NCBI GenBank assembly: GCA_031552195.1
Contig: JAVBMT010000003.1
Coordinates: 62,001 to 126,000 of the forward strand
Direction: 5' to 3'
DNA length: 64,000 nucleotides
DNA from: JAVBMP01 sp031552195
GTDB lineage: Bacteria; Desulfobacterota; Desulfovibrionia; Desulfovibrionales; Desulfovibrionaceae
The translations under genes and the position numbers were made by a program. The notes below the pieces were generated by a model. That model had not been told where the DNA came from and did no database searches. It was given only the letters and a program-made list of their open reading frames with translations. Positions 39,324 through 47,308 of this stretch are shown here, piece after piece. Position 1 is the first letter of the stretch. Every line of letters starts with the position of its first letter.

Positions 39324-39848
39324 TTAAAGGTAGTCACCCCGATTGAACTTGAAGTTTTCCGTAGTCGTGAGCACCTCAAGTTCGTTGAGCAAAGAATCAA
39401 GATTGCCGTTGCGTTCTGCCAGATCAGGCATGGATTGGCGCAAGCCTTTCAGTTCGCTTCCCATATTTTGCAACAGGGAATAAACGGATTTCAGATCAGG
39501 GTTGGCGTTGTTTCCGGCCTGCGCGAGCTTTCCGGCATATGTTTCCCACTGGTCAAGCAAGCCGCCGACCTTGACGGCCGCCATGTCCAGATCGTTTGCG
39601 CCTTCCTCGTTTTCCGTTTTGCCGTAGGCCAGTTGTTCCGAAGCCTGCAACAAAAGGCCGAGAGAGCCGGTCAGCAGGGGCTGGTTGCTTTGGGCCACGG
39701 GAGAACCGGTGGCTTGAGCGTTTTTTCCCGCCTCAAGCTGTTCGCTGAAAAGCGCGTCAAACCCGTCCGCAATCTTTTCTTTCCTGTGGGGTTCGTTTTG
39801 CCGCTGCAAAGCCTGCAAGGCTTGGAGCTGTTCGTTTTGTACTTTCAT
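39324..39848 (-). CDS. Conserved-looking hypothetical protein, soluble and helical
   Basis: I do not recognise this family. The 174-residue product is predicted soluble, Gln/Glu/Leu-rich at the N-terminus (MKVQNEQLQALQALQRQ, likely coiled coil) and helical throughout, ending in a distinctive FKFNRGDYL tail. No signal peptide or membrane segment. The start at 39848 has GGGGG 4-8 nt upstream; an upstream in-frame start at 39896 lacks one. It has its own terminator and lies between the dsr locus and the ASKHA operon. Codon use matches core genes, so it is probably real and native. Confidence 0.7.
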   Translation of the reverse strand: MKVQNEQLQALQALQRQNEPHRKEKIADGFDALFSEQLEAGKNAQATGSPVAQSNQPLLTGSLGLLLQASEQLAYGKTENEEGANDLDMAAVKVGGLLDQWETYAGKLAQAGNNANPDLKSVYSLLQNMGSELKGLRQSMPDLAERNGNLDSLLNELEVLTTTENFKFNRGDYL

Positions 39849-40083
39849 AGTACCCCCAGGCGTTAAGGTTCTTTTCTTCTCTAAATCATAAACCAAGCTA
39901 AGGCAAACTTGGTTGCGGAACTATAAGCAAGAATCTTGCCAAAAGTCTAGACTTTTATAAATGTTGGTAAATCAAATTGTTACAGCAAGGCGCTGTTGCT
40001 GCGCCTCTATTTCCCCCGGCATATTTTGCCGTAAGGGAAAAAGCTTCCTTTGAAGTTTCAAACTGGAGCGCGGGAGCGGCAGC

Positions 40084-40120
40084 AAATGAAAAGGCCGGGA
40101 AAACCCCGGCCTTTTCATTT
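40084..40120 (-). terminator. Rho-independent terminator of the dsr operon
   Basis: Perfect 16-bp stem (40084-40099 with 40105-40120) with a 5-nt loop, 15 bp after the dsrD stop. AAAAGG/CCTTTT ends give a T-run on the minus strand. Confidence 0.85.
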
Positions 40121-40134
40121 GGAAAAAACGGCGA

Positions 40135-40359
40135 TTAATTGTCGCTGTCGGCTTTTCCGGCGCCTTTCAGACCATACATGGTGGTACTTCCGGAAGACCA
40201 GAATTCCAGGATTTCAGCGTTCACCATGGCGGTGAGCACTTTTTTCACTTCACGCGGGCCTTTGCCCGGAAAAACTTCCAGGAAGTCGTTAAAATAAAAC
40301 TTGCTCTTGCCGGTTTTCCCTTTCAGGAAATCAAGGACTTTTTGCTGATCTGCATCCAT
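40135..40359 (-). CDS. dsrD: Dissimilatory sulfite reductase-associated protein DsrD
   Basis: Small cytoplasmic winged-helix protein found with dsrAB in sulfate reducers; reported to raise DsrAB activity. The 74 residues (family about 78) show KSKFYFNDFLEVFPG and the basic helix PREVKKVLTAMVNA. AAGGGGAAG lies just upstream of the ATG. It follows dsrB after 161 bp that contain a terminator-like hairpin, so its expression may be lower than or separate from dsrAB. DsrD is generally taken as a marker of the reductive direction. Confidence 0.95.
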   Translation of the reverse strand: MDADQQKVLDFLKGKTGKSKFYFNDFLEVFPGKGPREVKKVLTAMVNAEILEFWSSGSTTMYGLKGAGKADSDN

Positions 40360-40483
40360 ATTACTTCCCCTTGCGGTATTTTATCTAAAATACCCCAGGA
40401 CCCTTCTACAGGGCGGTTTCCACCCCCGCTTCCAGGCAGAAAACACTTCCGCTAGACAGGCCTGAGGGGCGCACAGTGTAAAA

Positions 40484-40514
40484 TTTCCCCAGGCAGCCTG
40501 TGCGCCTGGGGAAA
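40484..40514 (-). terminator. Intercistronic hairpin between dsrB and dsrD
   Basis: A perfect 11-bp stem (40484-40494 with 40504-40514; TTTCCCCAGGC and its complement) with a 9-nt loop lies 7 bp after the dsrB stop on the minus strand, followed by ATTTTACAC. It looks like a leaky terminator or an mRNA-end stabiliser that would make dsrAB mRNA more abundant than dsrD mRNA. Confidence 0.6.
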
Positions 40515-40520
40515 AAGTGC

Positions 40521-41669
40521 CTAGAACTTGAACTGCGTGCTTTGGCGCCAGGTGTAGTACGCCGGGTCACGGAAATCGTCGATCAGGTGGTGGGTGAATT
40601 CCAGGCCGGTAAGGGAGAAGAAGCGTTCCCAGCCTATACGTTCAGCCCAGTCGCCAAGGCGCTCATATTTTTCGGCGTTGGCGGAATATACCTCGATGAT
40701 GTGTTTGATCGTCTTGGTAAGTGTGGGCCAGCGCGGCGGCTCGTTTTTAATGTAAGCCACAACAACCTTGGAGAATTTCGGCATGCTGATACGGTTTGAA
40801 ACCTTGCCGCCGACCATGATCAGGGTGCCGTCGCCTTCGCCGTCGGAAATAGGCAGGGCCGGGCACATGGTGTAACAGTTGCCGCAGTACATGCAGCGTT
40901 CATTTTTGATGGCTATGGAGTTAACCTTTTTGCCGTCGGGCATGTCGATTTTGGTCGGGCGCACGGCGGCGGTGGGGCAGGCGGCGACAGCCAGCGGAAT
41001 TTCGCAGAGCTGGTCAACCCAGTTGTGGTCGATCATCGGGGGCTTTCTGTGAATGCCCACTATGCCGATGTCTGAGCAGTGCACCGCGCCGCACATGTTG
41101 ATGCAGCAGGCCAGGGACACGCGAACGGGGGCCGGAAGCTTGTGGCTCTGGAAGTACTCGAAGAGTTCGTCCATCACGCATTTTACCGGGCCGGAAGCGT
41201 CGGTGGCCGGAGTGTGGCAGTGAACCCAGCCCTGGGTGTGCACGGGGTTGCTGATGCCGGCGCCGGTTCCGCCCACGGGGAACCTGTAGGAGCCGCCGTT
41301 GAACTTGCGGCTGTTCAGGTCGGCCTTGAGGGCTTTCATTTTATCTTCGCTGTCGACCATGAATTCCACGTTGTTGCGGGTGGTGAAGCGCAGATAGCCG
41401 TCGCAGTATTTGTCGGCTATGTCGCACATTTCGCGGATGTGCGTAATGGACATGAGGCGCGCGGTACCGCAGCGGACGGTGTAGACCTTGTCTCCGCTTT
41501 CAGCCGCGTGCATGAGCACGCCGGGCTCAACTATTTCATGATAAAGCCATTTGCCTTTGTTTTTGGCGATAAACGGCGGATAGAACTCATCGTATTTGCG
41601 CGGGCCGATATCGGTTATGCGGCCTGCCATAGGTTTTTCGGGATTGTACCCGGAAGATACAAATGCCAT
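40521..41669 (-). CDS. dsrB: Dissimilatory sulfite reductase beta subunit
   Basis: With DsrA forms the siroheme enzyme that reduces sulfite in dissimilatory sulfate respiration. The 382-residue length and sequence match DsrB. The siroheme/[4Fe-4S] cysteines lie in LACCINMCGAVHCSD, and a ferredoxin-type [4Fe-4S] insert has CMYCGNCYTMCP. Other conserved stretches are HTPATDASGPVKCVMDEL and SGLEFTHHL-like LTGLEFTHHLIDDF near the C-terminus. It starts 15 nt after dsrA. Confidence 0.98.
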   Translation of the reverse strand: MAFVSSGYNPEKPMAGRITDIGPRKYDEFYPPFIAKNKGKWLYHEIVEPGVLMHAAESGDKVYTVRCGTARLMSITHIREMCDIADKYCDGYLRFTTRNNVEFMVDSEDKMKALKADLNSRKFNGGSYRFPVGGTGAGISNPVHTQGWVHCHTPATDASGPVKCVMDELFEYFQSHKLPAPVRVSLACCINMCGAVHCSDIGIVGIHRKPPMIDHNWVDQLCEIPLAVAACPTAAVRPTKIDMPDGKKVNSIAIKNERCMYCGNCYTMCPALPISDGEGDGTLIMVGGKVSNRISMPKFSKVVVAYIKNEPPRWPTLTKTIKHIIEVYSANAEKYERLGDWAERIGWERFFSLTGLEFTHHLIDDFRDPAYYTWRQSTQFKF

Positions 41670-41684
41670 GATATACTCCCCTTA

Positions 41685-42998
41685 TTATCTTGCGTGTCTC
41701 GTGCGATATGCGTCAATGTCACGGTCCCAGCCGCCGGGCACGTCTTCTTCCTTGAAGAAGATGTACGGGTTGTGGCGGGGTTCCTGCACATGAACGGCCT
41801 GCGGAGCGATGTTGGTGACTTCAAGCAGCTTTTGGAAAGAGAGGCGCTTAAGGGTTTCACCAAGGCGTTCGCGGTTTTTGCCTTCTTCCATCCACCAATC
41901 CCAAATGCTTTCGATAACTTCTTTGACTTCGTCATAAGGAGATTCGACTTCAATGAAGGGAACGAGCAGAGAGGCCATCTGGGCGCCGTCAAGCACCGGG
42001 GCCTTTGCGCCGACCAGAATGGAAGCGCCGCGTTCGTCGCCGATGTGCAGGGCGCGGGGCATGGTGTTGATGCAGTGCATGCAGCGCGTGCATTCCTTGG
42101 TGGTGATGCTGAGTTCGGAACCGTTCCATTTCATACATTTGCTGGGGCAACGGTTGACAACTTCGGCTTCGATATCGAATTTGCCCCAGTCGCGTCCGGA
42201 GTGGGCGCCGGCGTTAGGCTTGAATTCGCCGCCAACGTAAGCTTTAACGGCGGACTGGTCGATTTTGATGTCGTCTTTCCAGGTGCCTATGACGGAAAAG
42301 TCGGAACGGGCGATAGAGGCCACGCAGCCGTTGGGGCAACCGTCGAACTTGAACTTGAACTTGTAGGGGAAAGCCGGGCGGTGCAGCTCGTCCTGGTAGT
42401 CGTTGGTGAGCTGGTGGCACATGTCCTGGGTGTCGTAGCAGGCGTATTCGCAGCGCGAGGTGCCCAGGCAGGCTTCAGGCGTGCGCAAGTTGGAGCCGGA
42501 GCCGCCAAGGTCGGTGTTCAGGTTGTGGGTTACTTCCCAGAAAATTTCTTCAAGCTGGGGAGTCTGGGTGCCCAAAAGAACGATGTCGCCGGTAGAACCG
42601 TGCATGTTGGTCAGGCCGGAACCGCGCATATCCCAGATGTCGCAGATTTGGCGCAGGTATTCGGCGGTGTAATATTTGGCGGAGGGCTGGTTCAAGCGAA
42701 CAGTGTGGAAGTGGGCAACGCCAGGAAATTTTTCCGGCAAGTCGCTATAACGGCCGATAACACCGCCGCCGTAACCGAACACGCCGACTATGCCGCCGTG
42801 TTTCCAGTGGGTTTCGCCTTCGGTATAGGAAAGTTCCAGAACGCCCAGCAGATCGTCAGGGCAGTCGACGGGAATCTGGTATTCGACGTTGCCGGGGTTT
42901 TTGGCCCGGTGGTCGGCTTCCTGTTTAATGTCGGAAACGAAGCTCGGCCATGGGCCTGACTCAAGTTGATCCAGCTTCGGCGTTTGATGTTTCGCCAT
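41685..42998 (-). CDS. dsrA: Dissimilatory sulfite reductase alpha subunit
   Basis: Catalytic alpha subunit of DsrAB. The 437-residue product has the siroheme-cluster cysteines (CLGTSRCEYACYDT and DGCPNGCVASIARSD) and a ferredoxin domain (CPSKCMKW, then CTRCMHCINTMP). An in-frame start five codons earlier exists, but ATG at 42998 has GGAGG upstream with good spacing and gives MAKHQTPKL, the usual N-terminus. First gene of the dsrABD unit; promoter candidates lie at 43181-43229. Confidence 0.98.
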   Translation of the reverse strand: MAKHQTPKLDQLESGPWPSFVSDIKQEADHRAKNPGNVEYQIPVDCPDDLLGVLELSYTEGETHWKHGGIVGVFGYGGGVIGRYSDLPEKFPGVAHFHTVRLNQPSAKYYTAEYLRQICDIWDMRGSGLTNMHGSTGDIVLLGTQTPQLEEIFWEVTHNLNTDLGGSGSNLRTPEACLGTSRCEYACYDTQDMCHQLTNDYQDELHRPAFPYKFKFKFDGCPNGCVASIARSDFSVIGTWKDDIKIDQSAVKAYVGGEFKPNAGAHSGRDWGKFDIEAEVVNRCPSKCMKWNGSELSITTKECTRCMHCINTMPRALHIGDERGASILVGAKAPVLDGAQMASLLVPFIEVESPYDEVKEVIESIWDWWMEEGKNRERLGETLKRLSFQKLLEVTNIAPQAVHVQEPRHNPYIFFKEEDVPGGWDRDIDAYRTRHAR

Positions 42999-43180
42999 TG
43001 CTTTAACCTCCACGGTAGTTGTTTTGTGCTTGCTAAATCCAAAATTTGTGCGGTACGCAAATCAAGCCGCCGGAATTAAAACTGGCCCTGGGCACGAACC
43101 CGGGCAGGCGCGCTTTACAGCGTGGACACATGCTGCAGCCTAGGATGGCGGCCGCCAAAACAGCCGCAACGACGCATCAT

Positions 43181-43229
43181 TGCTAAACTAGCATAGTGCT
43201 ATTAGCATTCCGGTAAATTGTCAAGTCAA
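43181..43229 (-). promoter_or_regulatory. Candidate dsr promoter with an inverted repeat at the -10
   Basis: On the minus strand TTGACT (43229-43224) is followed after 17 bp by GCTAAT (43206-43201); an overlapping TTGACA sits at 43224-43219. An inverted repeat, TGCTAA (43181-43186) with TTAGCA (43202-43207) plus inner TAGCA/TGCTA arms, covers the -10 and start region and could be an operator. The leader to dsrA would be about 190 nt. The rest of the 42999-43362 gap shows no gene. Confidence 0.45.
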
Positions 43230-43362
43230 ATATTGTAATTATGGCGCGGTTCCTCCTCTGGAGGGCAAATGCGCCATTGCGCGCAAAGCTTTTTTCAGCC
43301 ATGAAAGGTTCAGTTTTTTCGCCTTTAAGCGCCCCTGCCCGGTTCTCTTTTATGGGAACGGG

Positions 43363-43809
43363 CTAGTCTTCGTCCATAGCTTCGCGCGAGCGGACGACCA
43401 TGACCGGAACGTCCGTATGGTTGAGCACCTTTGTGGTCACGCTGCCCATAAGCAGGCTTTCCAGGCTGTTCAAGCCCCTGGTGCCCATGATGATAATGTC
43501 GCACTTGCCCTGTTCGGCGGCTTCCAGTATGGAAACGGCCGGAGATCCGTGCATGACCTTGAGGTCGGATTTTATGCCCGCGGCTTCAAATTTTATGCGG
43601 TACTGTTCAAGAAAGCCCAGAGCCTGCTCATTTTCTTCGCTGGTCAGTTCCGCCCTGGCTTCTCCGCCTATCAGCGAAGGAACCTTCTCCAGGCAATAGA
43701 GGATAGTGACCCGAGCCTTGCTGTCACTGGCCACGTCTATGGCTCTCGCCACGGCCTCCTTGGCGTGGGCTGAACCGTCAACCGGCAAGAGAATATGCGT
43801 GAAAGGCAT
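43363..43809 (-). CDS. Universal stress protein (UspA family, ATP-binding type)
   Basis: A 148-residue single-domain Usp protein. HILLPVDGSAHAKEAV opens the fold, and the ATP-binding pattern G-x2-G-x9-G-S is present as GTRGLNSLESLLMGSV, followed by VLNHTDVPVMVVR. This indicates an ATP-binding Usp rather than the E. coli UspA type. It is monocistronic by appearance, divergent from the following region, and starts after an AGGAGG (just above 43809). Confidence 0.92.
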   Translation of the reverse strand: MPFTHILLPVDGSAHAKEAVARAIDVASDSKARVTILYCLEKVPSLIGGEARAELTSEENEQALGFLEQYRIKFEAAGIKSDLKVMHGSPAVSILEAAEQGKCDIIIMGTRGLNSLESLLMGSVTTKVLNHTDVPVMVVRSREAMDED

Positions 43810-44315
43810 GTAGACCTCCTGATATGTATAAATAAAGTAATATGCGAATTAAAAACGGAAGTTTTGCTTTACTTTATTCAATCATAGCCTAATCGTCCGG
43901 TTTTATCCAGAGTATTTTTTCACAAATCAGAGGCGGGAGCCGGAAGCTTATTTTCCGTGCGGCTATTCTCCGGCAGGCATCCTTGCGGCTTCAATAGGCC
44001 GGAATAGCTGAGCGTCAGCTTTTACCTTGAGGCAACCCGGACGCCGAAAATCCCGTTTTTGACTTGCCGCTTCATTTCCAATATCCTGCCTTCGCGCTGA
44101 TGCCGGATATTGCCGATTGCTGCCGGGAACAGCGCGAAAACGGCTTAGGCAACAACGCAATAACGCGCAATAACGCGCAATAACCGCCACGATCGGGAAT
44201 ATGCCGGGCCGAGGGCAGGGTTCGGCAAGAATTCGCCTGTAATGCCAGCTTGCCGTAAGCTTCGCTTTGTTCAGGATTAGTGCTGTTTTTCCGTTAATAA
44301 TGAGGATAAAGAGAT
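43810..44315. other. Intergenic region with 10-bp tandem repeats
   Basis: The 506-bp gap between the usp gene and the pentapeptide-repeat gene holds two exact copies of TAACGCGCAA (44161-44180), flanked on both sides by partial copies (AACGCAA before, TAACCGC after). No credible gene is seen, and the pentapeptide gene has no clear promoter. Confidence 0.5.
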
Positions 44316-45650
44316 ATGTTCATCAAGCGGTTTAATATCCGCAACCTGATTATAGCGCTGCTGGTGATCGGAGTGGACTTTATGGGGTGCGGCGCCTTGC
44401 AGGCCGCGCCAAGAAGCGTGCCCGAGATCAACGCCAACCCTCAAACGCTGAACGGCCTGCGTTTCAGCCATAACAACCTGCAACGTCTGGACATACAAAA
44501 CGCGCATATCAAAGGGCTGGTATTTGACAATGTTCAGGCCGATAATTCCCGTTTTATCAACGTCACTTTTGAAAATTGCAAATTTACCAGAGTCAACTTT
44601 CAAAGTTGCCGCTTTGAAAACGTTGCTTTTAAGAACTGCGTGATTCAGGGCAGGGGCAACCCGCAAGACATCAATAACAGCACCATCTTCCGCTACAGCG
44701 TTTTCAAGGATGTGCTCTTTGAAAGCACCAAGTTGGATAATGTGATGGCTGACGACATTTCCGGCGAAGGCGGTTACGTCTATTTCCGTAACATGCGCGA
44801 GGTTTACCCAAGGGGTGGAACACCTGATGATGACGGGCAATATGCCGTGCTTTACGGTTCCGACATGCACTTCCGGATTGTAGACTCAGACTTGACGAAA
44901 GCCGACTTGTTTATCGGTCTGCACAGTAACAGCAGTTTTTACGCCCAAAACAGCAAATTTTCCGATTTGGAAATGCGTAGCGCATATATCTATATTGAAA
45001 ATTGCACTCTGCGTAACACATCCATGTTCTCAATGAATACGATGGTGATTACCCGTAGCGTGCTGGACGATACGGATGCCACAACGAGGAAAGCTTGTTA
45101 CTATGCTTATAACCGGTATTTTGGCGAAGGATATAGCGGGCCTTTTAACCGGAAAAGATGCAACATTATCAATGGGTACGATAACGCTCCGGTGCATGTC
45201 GCGCATGACGATCCGGCTCCGGCGCCTTTAGGGATTTTTTGCGGGCATGCCACCGTTTCCAACATTCATCTGCAGGAGCCTTCGATGATGAATAAGGCCG
45301 GCAACTCCAAATGGGGGCGGGAACTCATTCTGAATTTGCGCAACGTGCGAATCTCCGGCGGAGACTGGGGATACCTGGAGATAAATGGGGGTAATTGGGA
45401 AAACGTGACCATTGAACCGACGATACGAGTGGACAAAACCTGGTTGAAGAATATCAAGGCCTTCAACCTGGAATATCCTCAAGGTGAACCTTGGAAGCAT
45501 GAATCTAAATATGGCAAACCAGGGGAGTTCAGCCTGGATATCACCCCTGTCGCCAAGCCGTTTGCCTGGCCGGAAGCGCATGTGCCCACCCCGAAGGACA
45601 TTGGGCTGGAATGGTGGCCGTCTGAGCCGGGGTATAGGTCCGGGAAATAG
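44316..45650 (+). CDS. Secreted pentapeptide-repeat-like protein of unknown function
   Basis: A 444-residue protein with an N-terminal signal peptide (hydrophobic about residues 10-24, likely cut after ALQA at residue 30; a C25 in FMGC is a weak lipobox alternative). Residues 80-109 are six perfect quintets each starting with Phe (F80, F85, F90, F95, F100, F105), the pentapeptide-repeat pattern; looser repeats flank it, implying a right-handed beta-helix. The C-terminal 150 residues are Trp- and Pro-rich and not repetitive. The gene is less GC-rich than its neighbours and lies next to a mobile island. Function unknown; DNA-mimic gyrase protection is unlikely for an exported protein. Confidence 0.75.
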   Translation: MFIKRFNIRNLIIALLVIGVDFMGCGALQAAPRSVPEINANPQTLNGLRFSHNNLQRLDIQNAHIKGLVFDNVQADNSRFINVTFENCKFTRVNFQSCRFENVAFKNCVIQGRGNPQDINNSTIFRYSVFKDVLFESTKLDNVMADDISGEGGYVYFRNMREVYPRGGTPDDDGQYAVLYGSDMHFRIVDSDLTKADLFIGLHSNSSFYAQNSKFSDLEMRSAYIYIENCTLRNTSMFSMNTMVITRSVLDDTDATTRKACYYAYNRYFGEGYSGPFNRKRCNIINGYDNAPVHVAHDDPAPAPLGIFCGHATVSNIHLQEPSMMNKAGNSKWGRELILNLRNVRISGGDWGYLEINGGNWENVTIEPTIRVDKTWLKNIKAFNLEYPQGEPWKHESKYGKPGEFSLDITPVAKPFAWPEAHVPTPKDIGLEWWPSEPGYRSGK

Positions 45651-45733
45651 GCGTCTGTTGCGGACGGCGGCTGCGCTTGGCTGCCCGCTGGGATCATCTC
45701 TTTAAAAAAATCGGCACTATTTGCAGATGAACT

Positions 45734-45853
45734 TTATCTCTGTGCAGGCGAAGGGATAGAGCGCGGCGTTGGCGTAAGGTGCGTCAGCAGAAAATAATGA
45801 GGAAGAGACAGGGCGATGGCGGCGAGGTTGACGGCAATGACGAAATTTAGCAT
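45734..45853 (-). CDS. Possible 39-aa single-span membrane protein
   Basis: A small frame with ATG at 45853, AGGA 7 nt upstream, and a hydrophobic stretch at residues 3-24 (MLNFVIAVNLAAIALSL at the start), followed by a Pro/Thr-rich tail. It lies between the pentapeptide gene and the decayed tRNA 3' end. Support is limited to the ribosome binding site and the membrane-like composition; it could be chance. Confidence 0.35.
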   Translation of the reverse strand: MLNFVIAVNLAAIALSLPHYFLLTHLTPTPRSIPSPAQR

Positions 45854-45920
45854 GCCGTTTCCTGTTGCCTGGGCAGCGGACGCTTTGAACAGTTTAGGGC
45901 AGACGAGGCTGGACGAAAAA

Positions 45921-45993
45921 AGCCGGAAACCCTTGCTGAAAGAGTTTCCGGCTCATCAGGGCATGCCCTGACTTTAAGCTGGCGGAGTGGAAG
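45921..45993 (-). other. Far attachment site: tRNA-Asp 3' end plus tRNA terminator copy
   Basis: CTGGCGGAGTGGAAG (45979-45993) is identical to the 3' end of the intact tRNA-Asp at 50692-50706. Reading downstream on the minus strand, a TCAGGG-N4-CCCTGA hairpin (45956-45971) and a terminator with a perfect 10-bp stem (45921-45930 with 45944-45953, then six T) follow, in the same order as at 50631-50683 but with diverged sequence. This is the arrangement left by integration at a tRNA 3' end. Confidence 0.7.
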
Positions 45994-46055
45994 AGCGCCA
46001 AACTCTGACCTTAATCCGCTATCTTTATTCACTTTTCCAAGGTTCGTCTTTAAAA

Positions 46056-46075
46056 TTACACTTGGAATTATACGG
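46056..46075. repeat. Copy of the paired island motif near the left end
   Basis: ATTACAC, 4 nt and AATTATACGG occur here and again at 50560-50580 (17 of 21 positions identical including the spacer). The two places are near opposite ends of the element. They could be binding sites for an integrase, excisionase or repressor of the original element. Confidence 0.5.
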
Positions 46076-46256
46076 CTGAATTTTTTTTGTAAAAAATTCA
46101 ATTTCGCCATGTACGGCAGGAATGAGCTAGCTTGCCCGGGCTTACCTGTCAAGCGCCAAATGCGGTTTGATTCCAACGGATTTAGACAAATATACGGTTA
46201 GCTAATATGTCTATCTCAGGTATCCGTATATCCAGTATTGGCTTTCTTGAATGTCT

Positions 46257-46877
46257 TTATTGCACCAACAGTTTGCCAAGCCACAAGCGTATGTGCCCAC
46301 TCTCCATTTTTTCCTGTCCGCCGGCAAGCATATCACCGTCCGGTCCTACCGCCAAAACTCCGGCAACTTCATCTGGACGCCTGAACCTGATGGATTTTAT
46401 TTCTATTTTGCCATCCGGTCCATATAGAATAACGACTGTGCCGGGAGGAATCATCTTTTTCAGTGAATAGGGAGAGGAAAAGACAGCAATTACGCTCCCA
46501 TTTGGAGTGATGAGCGCTTTCCTGGCTAATAGCGAGTTAGTCAGGTGCAGCATAAAGGGCCTGGGCAAAGAAGTGGGTGATTTCTCCCCCACGGGCCAAA
46601 TGGCTAAGTATGTTTTTAATTCCCCCTTGTGTGTGGTTCCGAAAAGAAAGCGCGTTCCGTTTGCTATTCCAATCGTTTTTATAATCGTGTTGGGAAAATA
46701 GGCGATATCCGTTTGGGAACCCGCAGGGGCAAGCGTCAGCAGCCAGGAGAAGTCAGGAGTGAACATGGTCTTGCCGTTTGAAGAGTAATAGCGCTCGCTA
46801 TAGCTTACTGCGGCAAGCACACTTGGTTTACCTCCCGAGTTGACACCCGCGTCGTACGCCAGGGCGTTTATTTGCAT
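46257..46877 (-). pseudogene. Fragment of a beta-propeller-like protein
   Basis: The frame from ATG at 46877 gives 206 residues with repeating strands and PDG/PNG turns (ITPNGSVIAVF, YGPDGKIEIKS, VGPDGDMLAGGQ) of the kind seen in beta-propellers. Coding-like sequence continues upstream in frame for 32 more codons to a TAA at 46974-46976 without any ATG, GTG or TTG, and the ATG at 46877 has no proper ribosome binding site. The 5' part of the gene therefore seems lost. Family not recognised. Confidence 0.5.
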
Positions 46878-46978
46878 GCCCCGCCCAGCAGGATATGGCG
46901 GGGGGTCAAAAGTATTGGTTTTTCTGAGGGCGACTTTGCTGAATCCGTCTACTTGTTCTGGAACCGGAAGAAATTACC

Positions 46979-47308
46979 TTGGAATTATTGAGCGTCGCCT
47001 ACCACTCGGAGCCGCAATATTATCTTAAAGCCGACGCCCTTGCAGATGCCGTGCAAGCCTTGCTTGAGGGGTGCCTGAAAGGTGAGGGCGAAGAGTTTTG
47101 GCGTAACGGAGATTTTGACGAACTTGCGCTGCACAAAAAGTTTGGCGATTTCATCATGGTTGTTGACGGGTGGTCTAATCACCGTATGGCCGGGGAAAAG
47201 GACATCATTGCCCTTAACGATGAAGTCAAGGCCAGGCGCGAGGCTGAGCGGGCAAAACCCTTATGGCGCAAAGTCTTGGGTGCATTCGTGTCGCGCTGTT
47301 TATCCTGA
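46979..47308 (+). CDS. Hypothetical protein, possibly 5'-truncated
   Basis: A 109-codon frame starting with TTG, without a clear ribosome binding site. The sequence has normal coding character (ELLSVAYHSEPQYYLKADA at the start, a VVDGWSNHRM segment, and a basic C-terminus). The frame stays open 12 codons upstream of the TTG, overlapping the antisense fragment at 46257-46976, so both divergent frames meet near 46940-46978. No family recognised; perhaps the C-terminal part of a larger lost gene. Confidence 0.4.
   Translation: MELLSVAYHSEPQYYLKADALADAVQALLEGCLKGEGEEFWRNGDFDELALHKKFGDFIMVVDGWSNHRMAGEKDIIALNDEVKARREAERAKPLWRKVLGAFVSRCLS

Noticed and set aside
41079..42959. A 626-codon open frame on the plus strand, antisense to dsrA and dsrB
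   Set aside because: It mirrors the codon structure of real GC-rich genes on the other strand, has no ribosome binding site and gives a low-complexity Val/Gly/Ala/His-rich product. The dsr genes explain the region.
44316..44415. Lipoprotein signal for the pentapeptide-repeat protein
   Set aside because: C25 is preceded by FMG, a poor lipobox; cleavage after ALQA by signal peptidase I looks more likely.
45994..46060. Continuation of a full degenerate tRNA-Asp at the left island end
   Set aside because: Similarity to tRNA-Asp drops to background after the 15-bp match; only the 3' end is supported.
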